A DNA stretch of 64,000 nucleotides, taken from NCBI GenBank assembly GCA_903875605.1, contig CAIQWT010000085.1:38194-102193 (forward strand). The letters are read 5' to 3'. A program made the translations under genes and the position numbers. Within the stretch, counting starts at the first letter, position 1. Every line of letters starts with the position of its first letter. Under the pieces are notes generated by a model that searched no databases, was not told where the DNA came from, and was given only the letters and a program-made list of their open reading frames with translations. Below, piece after piece: positions 35,641-43,457 of this stretch. Source of the stretch: an uncultured Geobacteraceae bacterium. Lineage in GTDB: Bacteria; Desulfobacterota; Desulfuromonadia; Geobacterales; Pseudopelobacteraceae.

Positions 35641-36339
35641 ATGGAATCGTTTCTAAATTTTTCCGTCATTTCCGATAATTTTACCTATTTCATGATCGGG
35701 CGTTTTCCTCACGGCCCGCTTGGTGGAGTTGGATTGACACTTTATCTAGCGGTTGTGTCTTGTGTCCTCTCTTTTTTTGGCGGCATGATACTGGGACTAT
35801 TCAGCATATCGCGCTTTGCAGCTGTTCGCTATCCGGCTCTGGCTTTTATAAATCTGGTGCGCGGCATGCCGCTCCTGATGGTTATTTTCTGGATGTACTT
35901 CCTGATGCCTGCGCTGTTCGGCAAAGTGGCAGAGAACAATACGGTCATTATGGCGCTGACTCTCTTTACTTCGGCCTATATGTCCCGCATCGTCGTGGCC
36001 GGCATTGAGGGAATTCCCAAAGGGCAGACCGAGGCTGCTATCTCCACCGGACTCAAACAGTGGCAGGTGATGCTTTATATCGTACTGCCTCAGGGCCTGC
36101 GCAACATGATACCATCATTTGTCAACCAGTTTGTCTCCCTGATTAAAGACACCTCGCTGGCATTCATTGTCGGCGTATCAGAACTTACCCACGTTGCCAC
36201 TCAGATAAATAACCGTACTATGGCTTTCCCGACTGAAATATTCATCTTTATCGCGGTAATTTATTTTATCCTCTGCTACGCCTTCACCAGCCTCTCCCGC
36301 TGGCTTGAAGGACGCCTATCCTGGAACAAAGCCATTTAA
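35641..36339 (+). CDS. Amino-acid ABC transporter permease 2
   Basis: A 232-residue HisQ/GltK-type permease paired with permease 1. Signature segments are NLVRGMPLLMVIFWMYF and the EAA loop TEAAISTGLKQWQVMLYIVLPQGLRN. I start at ATG 35641, 1 nt after the stop of permease 1; a frame start at 35506 would lie within permease 1. It is followed by a TauE/SafE permease 4 nt downstream. Confidence 0.93.
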   Translation: MESFLNFSVISDNFTYFMIGRFPHGPLGGVGLTLYLAVVSCVLSFFGGMILGLFSISRFAAVRYPALAFINLVRGMPLLMVIFWMYFLMPALFGKVAENNTVIMALTLFTSAYMSRIVVAGIEGIPKGQTEAAISTGLKQWQVMLYIVLPQGLRNMIPSFVNQFVSLIKDTSLAFIVGVSELTHVATQINNRTMAFPTEIFIFIAVIYFILCYAFTSLSRWLEGRLSWNKAI

Positions 36340-36343
36340 CTGT

Positions 36344-37099
36344 ATGCCTCCTGAAATCCTCCTGCCACTGCTCTTCGGAGCCGCTTTTGTCGCCGGCCTG
36401 ATTGATTCTATCGCCGGGGGTGGAGGACTGATCACCGTTCCTGTTCTGATGGGCATTGGCCTCCCCCCACAGGTAGCACTAGGCACCAACAAACTCCAGG
36501 CCTCTTTCGGCTCCGGCAGCGCCATGCTCCATTTTGTACGCGCCGGCACCGTAAAATTGAGTGACTGCTGGCCCGGAATCCTCTGGACAACCTTAGGGGC
36601 GGCTCTTGGCGTCGGAGCGGTACAACTGCTTGACGCAACTATTCTTAAACAGTTGATACCCTGGCTGCTCGCTGTAATTGCCGTCTACACCCTACTCTCG
36701 CCACGCTTAGGGGCTGAAGATTCACACGCCCGGATGAAGTCCGGCCTGTTTTATCTGTTGTTCGGACTCGCAATCGGCTTTTATGACGGTTTTTTCGGTC
36801 CCGGGACCGGTTCGTTCTGGACGATGGCACTCATGATGCTGCTCGGTTATTCGATGATGCGGGCCACAGCAACCACCAAGGTCATGAACTTTACCAGTAA
36901 CGTTGTGGCCTTGATCTTCTTTTTATCGGTCGGACAGGTTCGGTTTACGGAGGGGATTGTAATGGGTGTCGGGCAGTTTATTGGGGCGAGGGTCGGGTCA
37001 AAGTTGGTTATCACACGTGGAACCGCCTTTATCAGACCTGTATTTATTACAATGGTACTGGCGTTGGTCGGCAGGCTGATTTATCAAAATTTCAAGTAG
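36344..37099 (+). CDS. TauE/SafE-family membrane exporter
   Basis: A 251-residue inner-membrane protein with about seven or eight hydrophobic helices. The TauE/SafE (DUF81) motif GLIDSIAGGGGLITVP is near the N-terminus, and the repeat-like GFYDGFFGPGTGSFW near residue 140 is the internal duplication typical of the family. Family members export sulfite, sulfoacetate or related anions; the substrate here is unknown. ATG 36344 fits the family start; an in-frame TTG at 36305 overlaps the permease gene. Its 3' end overlaps the convergent HNH gene by 8 nt. Confidence 0.9.
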   Translation: MPPEILLPLLFGAAFVAGLIDSIAGGGGLITVPVLMGIGLPPQVALGTNKLQASFGSGSAMLHFVRAGTVKLSDCWPGILWTTLGAALGVGAVQLLDATILKQLIPWLLAVIAVYTLLSPRLGAEDSHARMKSGLFYLLFGLAIGFYDGFFGPGTGSFWTMALMMLLGYSMMRATATTKVMNFTSNVVALIFFLSVGQVRFTEGIVMGVGQFIGARVGSKLVITRGTAFIRPVFITMVLALVGRLIYQNFK

Positions 37100-37415
37100 T
37101 CTTCGAAAAATACTCTCCTAACTCTCCACGCGAATGTTCATCGTCATGACAATGAGTGCAGAGATTTTCCCAGTTTGATCCATCAGAAGGATTGTTATTA
37201 TGATTTCCGTCCTTATGGTGAACGGTTAGTAGATTAAGACTGGCAGAGTCAAACTCACGCGCACATTTAGCACAAATTGCACCGTTGATACGGAGTGATT
37301 TTGAGCGGTAGTTTTCATTACTGTCAACCTCTCCGCGCAACTTTTTAATCAGAGCTGCTGCCTTTTCGGCTGAAGGGAGAACAACTGTTCTTGGACCTTG
37401 AGATCTTCCTGCCAT
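37092..37415 (-). CDS. YajD-like HNH nuclease family protein
   Basis: A 107-residue protein with the HNH pattern LLTVHHKDGNHNNN and NWENLCTHCHDDEH. Zinc-binding cysteine pairs are CAKC (about residues 48-51) and CTHC. It resembles E. coli YajD in size and layout. The Shine-Dalgarno GGAG overlaps the stop of cobC, 3 nt upstream, so it is translated from the end of the cobalamin operon. A role in cobalamin metabolism is not implied by the domain; the family function is not established. Confidence 0.86.
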   Translation of the reverse strand: MAGRSQGPRTVVLPSAEKAAALIKKLRGEVDSNENYRSKSLRINGAICAKCAREFDSASLNLLTVHHKDGNHNNNPSDGSNWENLCTHCHDDEHSRGELGEYFSKTT

Positions 37416-37418
37416 CGA

Positions 37419-38027
37419 CTACTCCAGACTGTTAAGTAATTTCACTGTTGCCCGGCCATCGCAGTAGTAATCAATGACATTTAGACAACCGTAGTTCTGC
37501 TCAATATTAAACATCCCGGCCAAGGGTGCGCCGATAGCATTCAGCAGCACGATGCGGTTGACTCCACCATGTCCGACCACCAGTACCTCCTGACCTGTAT
37601 GCCGCTCTACAATAGAATTAATAACCGGCATGACTCGAGCTTCAACATCCAGCAGATTTTCCCCCTGAGGCACCCGATAATTAACGAGATCTGCCAGACG
37701 CGCCTGCCAGCTATCCGGCCAGGCGGCGCGGATTTCCTGCCAGGAGAGACCTTCCCATACGCCGATGTTTAGCTCACGTAACTCAGGGTGTGCAACCGGT
37801 TCTATACCTAACGAATGGCAGATTATTCCAGCACCGGTTGTACAACGCGACAGGTCGCTCGTATAGCAGGCAGATATCTTTTTATCAGCAAGACGATTCT
37901 TTAGGAGATGGTACTGCTCAATACCATAATCCGTCAGAGCAACGTCACTCTGACCATTGTAACGAGGCTGATCAAAGCCGGCCACCTGGCCGTGGCGTAT
38001 GAGGTATATGCGAGTATGTGGCGTCAT
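37419..38027 (-). CDS. cobC: Histidine phosphatase, probable alpha-ribazole phosphatase CobC
   Basis: A 202-residue phosphoglycerate-mutase-type phosphatase with the active-site motif YLIRHGQ near the N-terminus and the second histidine in VLVVGHGGVNR. In a cobUTS context it is expected to dephosphorylate alpha-ribazole phosphate in nucleotide-loop assembly. I choose ATG 38027 with GGAG 6 nt upstream; the frame extends to 38063 without support. It lies 22 nt after the ThiC-like gene. Confidence 0.88.
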   Translation of the reverse strand: MTPHTRIYLIRHGQVAGFDQPRYNGQSDVALTDYGIEQYHLLKNRLADKKISACYTSDLSRCTTGAGIICHSLGIEPVAHPELRELNIGVWEGLSWQEIRAAWPDSWQARLADLVNYRVPQGENLLDVEARVMPVINSIVERHTGQEVLVVGHGGVNRIVLLNAIGAPLAGMFNIEQNYGCLNVIDYYCDGRATVKLLNSLE

Positions 38028-38049
38028 GTTGTACTCCAGGGTGTTTTGA

Positions 38050-39357
38050 TCAGAGCTTATCACCCTTTAAGTCTCCGGCAAATAGTTTTCCGGCTCCACG
38101 TGAAGCACAAAAATCTCCGCACATGGTGCAACTGTCTTCATCTTCCGGAACACGACTTGCCCGGATAGCACGGGCATCTTCAGGGTAAAGCGCCAGAGTG
38201 AACTGTTTTTCCCAATCCAGATCACGGCGGGCTTTGGACATTTTTTTATCGCGCCGTCGCCCCTTCTCGGGATATTTGTTCATATCACCAATATAGGCGG
38301 CAATTTTGGCGGCCTTGACTCCCATGCGGACATCGTCTTCATTTGGCAACGCCAGATGCTCCGCTGGGGTGATGTAGCAGATCAGGTCAGCACCGTAGCG
38401 ACTGGACTGAGCCGCACCGATGGCAGCGGTTATATGGTCAAAGCCGGGCGCCACATCTGTGGCAATCGGCCCGAGCATATAGTAGGGTGCTCCACCGCTC
38501 ATACGCTTTTGCAACTGAATATTACCCTCAATCTCATCCAGCGGTACGTGTCCTGGCCCCTCAACAAGCATCTGACAGCCCATGTCACGCCCGATTTCAG
38601 ACAATTCACAGTTGATCAACAACTCCTGAATCTGAGCTCGATCTGAAGAGTCATGGATAGCACCTGCTCGTAAGCCGTTACCAAGTGAAAGTACCGTATC
38701 ATACTTTTTGAGAATTGCCACCACACGGTCGAAATGCTCGTATAGCGGATTTTCACGGTTGTTAGCCATCATCCAGGCGACCATACTAACGCCCCCTTTA
38801 CTGACCAGTCCACCGTAACGATAACCTTGCTTGCGTAGCCGCTCGACAGTATATAGGTTGATACCACAATGTACTGCCATAAAGGACATACCGTCTGCAC
38901 ACTGGCGCTCGATGATGTCGAACAGCATTTCCTCATCCAGTTTATTAGGATCACCATATTTACGAGCAGCCTCGCAGAAGGCCTGATAGAGCGGCACATT
39001 TCCAACAGGCAGATCCACTGCGGCAATTACTTCCCGCCTCACACGGTCCAGATCTCCACCGACCGAAAGCTCCATAAGGGTATCTGCACCGGACTCCTGG
39101 GCAGCCAGTGCTTTACGAACTTCTGCCCCGTAATCGATAATATCCGATGATGTACCGATAGAAGCATTAATTTTGGTGGAAAGGCCCTTGCCAATGCCAA
39201 CTACCTGAGGCTTGCGGCTGTGGTTCCATGGAATTACGATCTTCCCTTCGGCGACCATCTGCCGGACATATTCTGAGGTCAAATCTTCTTTGAGGGCAAC
39301 TGACGCAATTTGCGGTGTGACTACGCCTTGACGAGCCTGTTCAATTTGTGTCTGCAT
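38050..39357 (-). CDS. bzaF: ThiC-family radical SAM enzyme, probable 5-hydroxybenzimidazole synthase (BzaF) rather than HMP-P synthase
   Basis: A 435-residue ThiC homolog, the short form without the long N-terminal extension of proteobacterial ThiC. It shows GLSTKINASIGTSSD, GADTLMELSVGGDL and EGPGHVPLDEIEGN. The C-terminal cluster motif CTMCGDFC (C410, C413, C417) has spacing C-x2-C-x3-C, one residue shorter than C-x2-C-x4-C of E. coli-type ThiC. ThiC makes the thiamin pyrimidine from AIR; its paralog BzaF turns the same substrate into 5-hydroxybenzimidazole, the start of anaerobic lower-ligand synthesis. The gene lies between cobS and cobC behind a cobalamin riboswitch and lacks a TPP riboswitch, favouring BzaF. 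AAGGATG precedes the ATG. Sequence alone does not exclude ThiC. Confidence 0.8.
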   Translation of the reverse strand: MQTQIEQARQGVVTPQIASVALKEDLTSEYVRQMVAEGKIVIPWNHSRKPQVVGIGKGLSTKINASIGTSSDIIDYGAEVRKALAAQESGADTLMELSVGGDLDRVRREVIAAVDLPVGNVPLYQAFCEAARKYGDPNKLDEEMLFDIIERQCADGMSFMAVHCGINLYTVERLRKQGYRYGGLVSKGGVSMVAWMMANNRENPLYEHFDRVVAILKKYDTVLSLGNGLRAGAIHDSSDRAQIQELLINCELSEIGRDMGCQMLVEGPGHVPLDEIEGNIQLQKRMSGGAPYYMLGPIATDVAPGFDHITAAIGAAQSSRYGADLICYITPAEHLALPNEDDVRMGVKAAKIAAYIGDMNKYPEKGRRRDKKMSKARRDLDWEKQFTLALYPEDARAIRASRVPEDEDSCTMCGDFCASRGAGKLFAGDLKGDKL

Positions 39358-39376
39358 CGTATAACATCCTTAAAAA

Positions 39377-40123
39377 TCAGAATAACTTCTGCGATACCGC
39401 TGAAATAATTATCAGGGCAATAATTTCATTAAGTTCACTGATACACCCGACGGTGTCACCGGTTAATCCTCCGAGACGGCGTTGAAAAAACAGGCGGCCT
39501 GCACCAGTGAGCAAACAGACCGCACTCAAAGCGATTACCCCTTTGAAGCCGAGCAGTAAGGCGCTGGCAGAAGCAGCAGATATAAAAGCCAATAGCAGCA
39601 CAACGCCACCGGTGCCCTGAACAAATGCCGCACCCAAGCCATCCTGACGGGCATGACGAGCCCAGGTCAGCGACAGTACCTGGCCAAAACGTGCTAATAG
39701 TGGAAACAACAGCAGCGCCTGCCATTTGAGTTCAATAGGGATTGCAACCAACGCCTGCCATTTTAAAAGCAAGCCAAGCACCAGCCCGACAGCTCCAACC
39801 GCACCAACCTGAGAATCCTTCATAACCATCAAAAAACGTTCCCGACCACCTCGTGCTGCAAGGCCGTCACAGACGTCGGCCAAACCATCCAGATGCAACC
39901 CGCCTGTCAGTAGAGAAAGCGCGACTATAAGCAGGGCATCACAGAGCGACCGAACCAGCCAGGGGGAAATCAGCCAGTTCAACCCGAGCAAAATCGCCCC
40001 AATTGTCAAACCTGCCAGTGGAAAGAGTGCTGTAGATCGCCCTAAATCCTCTTTTTCGCAGCGGACAGTAAAAGGAAGTGGGATGATGGTCAGGAACTGC
40101 ATGGCAATTATATAGAATCTCAT
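39377..40123 (-). CDS. cobS: Adenosylcobinamide-GDP ribazoletransferase (cobalamin synthase)
   Basis: A 248-residue integral membrane enzyme joining adenosylcobinamide-GDP to alpha-ribazole. It starts [18 protein letters not shown] and has the family signature LTGGLHLDGLADVCDGLAARGGRERFLMVMKDSQVGAVG, with several hydrophobic helices. The ATG at 40123 overlaps the cobT stop as TAATG, with GCAGGGG upstream. The frame is open much further back, but that extension is only a shadow of cobT and is rejected. Confidence 0.96.
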   Translation of the reverse strand: MRFYIIAMQFLTIIPLPFTVRCEKEDLGRSTALFPLAGLTIGAILLGLNWLISPWLVRSLCDALLIVALSLLTGGLHLDGLADVCDGLAARGGRERFLMVMKDSQVGAVGAVGLVLGLLLKWQALVAIPIELKWQALLLFPLLARFGQVLSLTWARHARQDGLGAAFVQGTGGVVLLLAFISAASASALLLGFKGVIALSAVCLLTGAGRLFFQRRLGGLTGDTVGCISELNEIIALIIISAVSQKLF

Positions 40124-41175
40124 TACCCCTGCGACACTCCGGCCTGTTCGAAGGTCGCCATCTCCTTGAGTACTTTTACGCCTGCTTCGATCAACGTCAT
40201 TGCCAGAGCGGCACCAGTGCCTTCTCCAAGACGAAACTTGAGATCGAGAATCGGCTCTACGCCGATCCGCTCTAACATGAAAGCATGACCTATCTCCACC
40301 GATTGGTGAGCAGCAAAAATGTAATCGCGTACGTTGGGATGAAGCTCCGATGCGATCAACGCACCGGCTGTGGAGATAAAACCATCTATAACAACCGGAA
40401 TTGAGTTGGCAGCGCACCCCAGCACAAGACCGGCAATTGCAGCAATTTCCAGCCCGCCTACTTTGGTTAAAACATCCAGTGGGTCGCTCGGATCGGGCTT
40501 GTTGATCGCCAGTCCCTGTTCAATAACACGGATTTTGTTGGCCAGTGCTGCGTCGCCAATGCCAGTTCCTCGATGAGTGACTTCTGTTACACTCTTGCCG
40601 GAAATAGCTGCAATGATCGCTGATGAAGGCGTCGTATTACCGATACCCATTTCGCCGGTACCAACAAGCCCCATGCCCTCAACACGGCATTGCTCAGCGA
40701 GCTCTATACCGACCGTCAGTGCTGCAAGAGTCTCTTCGCGAGTCATTGCCGGGCCTTTAGCAAAGTTTTTTGTACCGCAAGCGATCTTCTTTTGTATCAA
40801 GCCGGCAGTGTCTTCAAAGTTGTAATCTACGCCGACATCGACGACCCGTACATCCGCCCCGACGTGTCGGGCAAGCACGTTAATCCCGGCACCACCGGCA
40901 AGGAAGTTAAGCACCATCTGCGGTGTCACTTCACGGGGAAACAGTGAGACACCCTCTTCAGTGACTCCATGGTCGCCGGCAAAGGTAAAGATGACTTTTT
41001 TGGCAATATCCGGATTCGGATTGCCGCTGATAGCGACGATGCGGCGGGCAAATTCTTCCAGCCGGCCTAGTGAGCCAAGTGGTTTTGTTTTATTATCCAA
41101 TCTAGTCTGCGCCTGCTGTAGCAGCTCAGGGTTGACCGGCTTAATTCTAGCTATAACGTTTTTGAAGCTATCCAT
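40123..41175 (-). CDS. cobT: Nicotinate-nucleotide:dimethylbenzimidazole phosphoribosyltransferase
   Basis: A 350-residue enzyme making alpha-ribazole phosphate from a benzimidazole base and nicotinate mononucleotide. It contains [31 protein letters not shown] and the catalytic glutamate in [11 protein letters not shown] near residue 317. AAGGAG precedes the ATG. It is second in the operon, 22 nt after cobU. Confidence 0.97.
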   Translation of the reverse strand: MDSFKNVIARIKPVNPELLQQAQTRLDNKTKPLGSLGRLEEFARRIVAISGNPNPDIAKKVIFTFAGDHGVTEEGVSLFPREVTPQMVLNFLAGGAGINVLARHVGADVRVVDVGVDYNFEDTAGLIQKKIACGTKNFAKGPAMTREETLAALTVGIELAEQCRVEGMGLVGTGEMGIGNTTPSSAIIAAISGKSVTEVTHRGTGIGDAALANKIRVIEQGLAINKPDPSDPLDVLTKVGGLEIAAIAGLVLGCAANSIPVVIDGFISTAGALIASELHPNVRDYIFAAHQSVEIGHAFMLERIGVEPILDLKFRLGEGTGAALAMTLIEAGVKVLKEMATFEQAGVSQG

Positions 41176-41197
41176 AGTAAATCTCCTTTTTTGAACT

Positions 41198-41731
41198 TTA
41201 TTTCAGCCGTAACGGAATCCCGCTTATGACTACATGCACTTCATCAGCTGTTCCCGCGAGTGCTTGGTTGGCAGTGCCGGCGATATCTCGAAACATCCGC
41301 GCCAGGCTGTTATCCGGCACTATCCCCATGCCAACCTCGTTACTAACAAGAATAACCGGAGTGATCATCCCCTGCAGCGTACTTTTTAATCGCTGTAAAT
41401 CTTCGAGTATCCTTTCCTCACACCGCTCTCCGATATCTTCATATTTAAAAAGGAGATTGGAAAGCCACAGGGTCACACAATCAACCAGAATAACCTGATA
41501 CTGGCCATCACATCGCGCCAGTGCCTGTGACAGGTGAATTGGCTCCTCTATCGTACTCCACTCACCGCCGCGTCGTTCCCGATGGCGCCTGATGCGTTCA
41601 TCCATTTCACTGTCAAGAGACTGAGCTGTTGCCACATAACAAAGAGGCGAAGCAAACTCCCTTGCCAATTTTTCCGCAAAAAAGCTTTTTCCGCTGCGTG
41701 CTCCACCGGTAACAAAAATTGTTCGTGCCAT
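41198..41731 (-). CDS. cobU: Adenosylcobinamide kinase/adenosylcobinamide-phosphate guanylyltransferase
   Basis: A 177-residue bifunctional enzyme activating cobinamide as its GDP derivative. It starts [20 protein letters not shown], a P-loop typical of CobU. Conserved segments are [23 protein letters not shown] (guanylylated histidine region), [11 protein letters not shown] and [17 protein letters not shown] lies upstream of the ATG, right after the riboswitch-controlled terminator. First gene of the cob operon. Confidence 0.97.
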   Translation of the reverse strand: MARTIFVTGGARSGKSFFAEKLAREFASPLCYVATAQSLDSEMDERIRRHRERRGGEWSTIEEPIHLSQALARCDGQYQVILVDCVTLWLSNLLFKYEDIGERCEERILEDLQRLKSTLQGMITPVILVSNEVGMGIVPDNSLARMFRDIAGTANQALAGTADEVHVVISGIPLRLK

Positions 41732-41749
41732 ATATAATTTCCTCCCATC

Positions 41750-41786
41750 AAATAAAAAAGCCCCTGTCCTTTGAAGGACAGGGGCT
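41750..41786 (-). terminator. Riboswitch-controlled intrinsic terminator before cobU
   Basis: A 13-bp perfect stem, AGCCCCTGTCCTT (41759-41771 read on +) with its complement 41774-41786, is followed on the minus strand by TTTTTTATTT. It lies between the cobalamin aptamer and the cobU ribosome site. This is the expression platform for transcription attenuation: bound adenosylcobalamin should favour this hairpin. Confidence 0.9.
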
Positions 41787-41854
41787 CGAAAACCTGGTAA
41801 TCAGATACGATTGGGCTTCGGCCACTCGTTCCACGGAGGTCCCAAAACATAGAC

Positions 41855-42022
41855 AGAATGGCAGGTTTCCTGGCTTCAGGGTCATCTTACTAACCGCGCC
41901 TTCCCGGAAATATCCAGTGGCATAGTGCGGATTTCATCGCCTGTTACAGTTGCGGGACAGCGAAGGATTTTAACCTTCTTCCCTTTTAACCGGCCCTGCG
42001 AAGGGCACGGCACCACATCCGA
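41855..42022 (-). promoter_or_regulatory. Cobalamin (B12) riboswitch aptamer
   Basis: The minus strand shows the conserved order of the B12 aptamer. GGTGCC lies near the 5' end, then CAGGGCCGGTTAAAAGGGAA, GGTTAAAATCC, CGCTGTCCCGCAACTGTAA, GCCACTG and GGGAAGGCGCGG. The B12 box GAAGCCAGGAAACCTGCC follows (complement of 41860-41877). It is followed by an intrinsic terminator before cobU. It should repress the whole cobU-cobT-cobS-bzaF-cobC unit when cobalamin is plentiful. Confidence 0.96.
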
Positions 42023-42046
42023 TTTTGTGAAACAATTGTGGTGTGG

Positions 42047-42076
42047 TTTGTAGCAGAGAGGGGAGATGGATGTCAA
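42047..42076 (-). promoter_or_regulatory. Candidate sigma-70 promoter of the cobalamin operon
   Basis: On the minus strand a perfect TTGACA (42071-42076), an 18-nt spacer and TACAAA (42047-42052) place the transcript start near 42040, just before the riboswitch aptamer. Confidence 0.55.
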
Positions 42077-42223
42077 AGGGAAAGTGATGCGAAAATGGCC
42101 CGCGATTTCAATATATTTTGTGTTTGGTCTAAAATATCCATTGTTTTTAAAATCTTAGCCCGGCTTTCTGTCTTGTTTCAGTCCGATTCAGACCAGTTAC
42201 GTCGAGATAAAATCAGTTTGTTT

Positions 42224-42241
42224 GGGGACACCATGGGGACA
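42224..42241. repeat. Short direct repeat GGGGACA, two copies
   Basis: GGGGACA occurs at 42224-42230 and 42235-42241, separated by CCAT, just beyond the 3' end of the antitoxin gene. Such GGGGACACCAT sequences resemble ends of REP-type palindromic elements, but no transposase or full palindrome is present. Confidence 0.3.
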
Positions 42242-42245
42242 GTGA

Positions 42246-42575
42246 TTACCCGTTCAAGCGGCTCCTCATTATTGTGCGACCAGTTGAACGTGCTGTCAGG
42301 TGTGAAGGAGTTTCAACCAACCTTCCACTGACATATTTGTGAAGAACGCTGGCAATCAGTGTCTGATATGGAACGCCATCTTCAAGTGCCCGTGCCTTAA
42401 TGTCCATTAAATCAGGTGACGACAAACGAATATTGACGCGACGATCTTTAAGGAAGGTAGATTGTGCAGCAACCTTAACCCCATCCATATCAACCTTGGA
42501 TGGTTCAGTCGAAATCAGTTGGCCTTTTTCATATGCATCAAGAATGTCTTCTTCGTACTGATCAAGCTTTTTCAT
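42246..42575 (-). CDS. Ribbon-helix-helix antitoxin (BrnA/CopG-like)
   Basis: A 109-residue protein pairing with the toxin gene upstream. The core RRVNIRLSSPDLMDIKARALEDGVPYQTLIASVLHKYVSGRLVE is a CopG/BrnA-type ribbon-helix-helix DNA-binding and dimerisation fold, expected to neutralise the toxin and repress the pair. GGGAGGAG precedes the ATG, which lies 14 nt inside the toxin gene. Related antitoxins usually end at about GRLVE; here 21 extra residues (TPSHLTARSTGRTIMRSRLNG) follow, encoded by DNA that runs into the GGGGACA repeat, so the tail may come from an insertion or deletion. Confidence 0.85.
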   Translation of the reverse strand: MKKLDQYEEDILDAYEKGQLISTEPSKVDMDGVKVAAQSTFLKDRRVNIRLSSPDLMDIKARALEDGVPYQTLIASVLHKYVSGRLVETPSHLTARSTGRTIMRSRLNG

Positions 42576-42852
42576 TTTTCACTCCTCCCAGATGCTCCTT
42601 GGTTGCTTTACGACTGGGAATTATTGTTTTCAAAAAGTAGTAATCTGTTTCTTCAACAAAAGTCACAAGATAGATGTAATCTTCTAAAGCAACGACAAGA
42701 ATCCGCTGATTCGGATATTTTGACTCATTCGGATATCGTAGGATATCACGAAGTCCATTCCCTTCCAGAGCAAGCACAATCTGCTCAAAAGAAACCTCCC
42801 GCTCAATCTTGAGCTGATTATTCTTATCGTGGTTCCAGCGAAACGCTTTCAT
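42562..42852 (-). CDS. BrnT-like ribonuclease toxin
   Basis: A 96-residue protein with the BrnT layout FRWNHDKNNQLKIEREVSFEQIVLAL, then a central strand QRILVVALEDYIYLVTFVEE, and C-terminal FLKTIIPSRKATKEH, where BrnT usually has R-I-I-S-A-R-K-A-x-x-x-E. BrnT toxins are RelE-fold RNases that stop translation. It is toxin first and antitoxin second, the usual BrnTA order, with overlapping genes. It lies at the edge of an AT-rich stretch, consistent with a mobile accessory module. Confidence 0.85.
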   Translation of the reverse strand: MKAFRWNHDKNNQLKIEREVSFEQIVLALEGNGLRDILRYPNESKYPNQRILVVALEDYIYLVTFVEETDYYFLKTIIPSRKATKEHLGGVKNEKA

Positions 42853-43009
42853 ATCTTGATAATAACCAAATGTGTGCCTATTGTCATCATTTTTTCAAAA
42901 CCATTTCAAACACCTGAAACAAAATCAAGAAACTGCCTGTGGTGATACCATCTGGTAGTAAAAACATTGCCCCGCATAAATCCACTTTTTTCTACAACTG
43001 TTACTTTGC

Positions 43010-43081
43010 TTTTCTTGCACTATTCGCTTGCTCGACAAACCGCTCACAACGGCAAAAATGCAATAAACAAGTGCAAGAAAA
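43010..43081. repeat. 12-bp perfect inverted repeat with 48-nt spacer
   Basis: TTTTCTTGCACT (43010-43021) is exactly complementary to AGTGCAAGAAAA (43070-43081). The spacer is too long for an efficient terminator and no T-tract follows. It could be the ends of a small non-autonomous element or a protein-binding site; target duplications are not evident. Confidence 0.55.
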
Positions 43082-43149
43082 CGTATCCAGATAGACTGGT
43101 TTATTCATAGTGTCTACTATTTCAGCTTATGCAACCGGAGACTATATAT

Positions 43150-43178
43150 TTGACAAACGTAAGAATGTTATAAATAAT
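43150..43178 (+). promoter_or_regulatory. Sigma-70 promoter for the lipoprotein leader
   Basis: A perfect TTGACA (43150-43155), 17-nt spacer and AATAAT (43173-43178, five of six consensus). The start near 43185 gives a leader of about 290 nt before the lipoprotein ATG. Confidence 0.6.
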
Positions 43179-43331
43179 TTGTAACGTGCTGTTTTTTATC
43201 GTCTATTGTTATGAATCCCCACCTTTTCCCCGCTCCCAGTCCAATAACCGTTACCATTACAAAATTGGCCTTTTACATTTAACTATTCAAAATTCAACCA
43301 TAAAAAAAATAATAGTAATGGCATGTTTTAT

Positions 43332-43457
43332 GATTAAACAATCCGGAGAATTGTTTAATCCGCAACTTATTTGGTTATTAACCGAAATTCTGGTAATTCA
43401 CGAATTGAACATCAAGACAAAAGCTCCGTCTTGGCGTGTACGGTATCCTTCGGAGCT
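43332..43457 (+). promoter_or_regulatory. Structured 5' leader with possible H-type pseudoknot, upstream of the lipoprotein
   Basis: A perfect 11-bp hairpin GATTAAACAAT/ATTGTTTAATC (43332-43342, 43350-43360) has the loop CCGGAGA. Downstream CAAGAC (43413-43418) pairs with GTCTTG (43428-43433), and its loop AGCTCC(G) (43422-43428) is complementary to CGGAGCT (43451-43457). That is an interleaved pairing typical of an H-type pseudoknot (the G at 43428 can serve only one stem). The loop CGGAG of the first hairpin could compete for the same CTCCG. The structure ends 7 nt before the GAGGAGG ribosome site (43465-43471), suited to translational control. It does not match GEMM, preQ1 or other riboswitch consensus I know. 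Confidence 0.45.

Noticed and set aside
39358..39376. Possible TPP riboswitch before the ThiC-like gene
   Set aside because: Only 19 nt separate it from cobS, too short for a TPP aptamer, and no CTGAGA-type motif was seen in cobS near the junction.
39377..40417. Long form of cobS with about 98 extra N-terminal residues
   Set aside because: The extension is an Arg/Ser/Cys-rich shadow of cobT; the family N-terminus [15 protein letters not shown] starts at 40123, coupled to the cobT stop.
42038..42331. A 97-codon + strand frame over the cob leader and antitoxin 3' end
   Set aside because: It is antisense to promoter and antitoxin coding sequence, with no recognisable motif.
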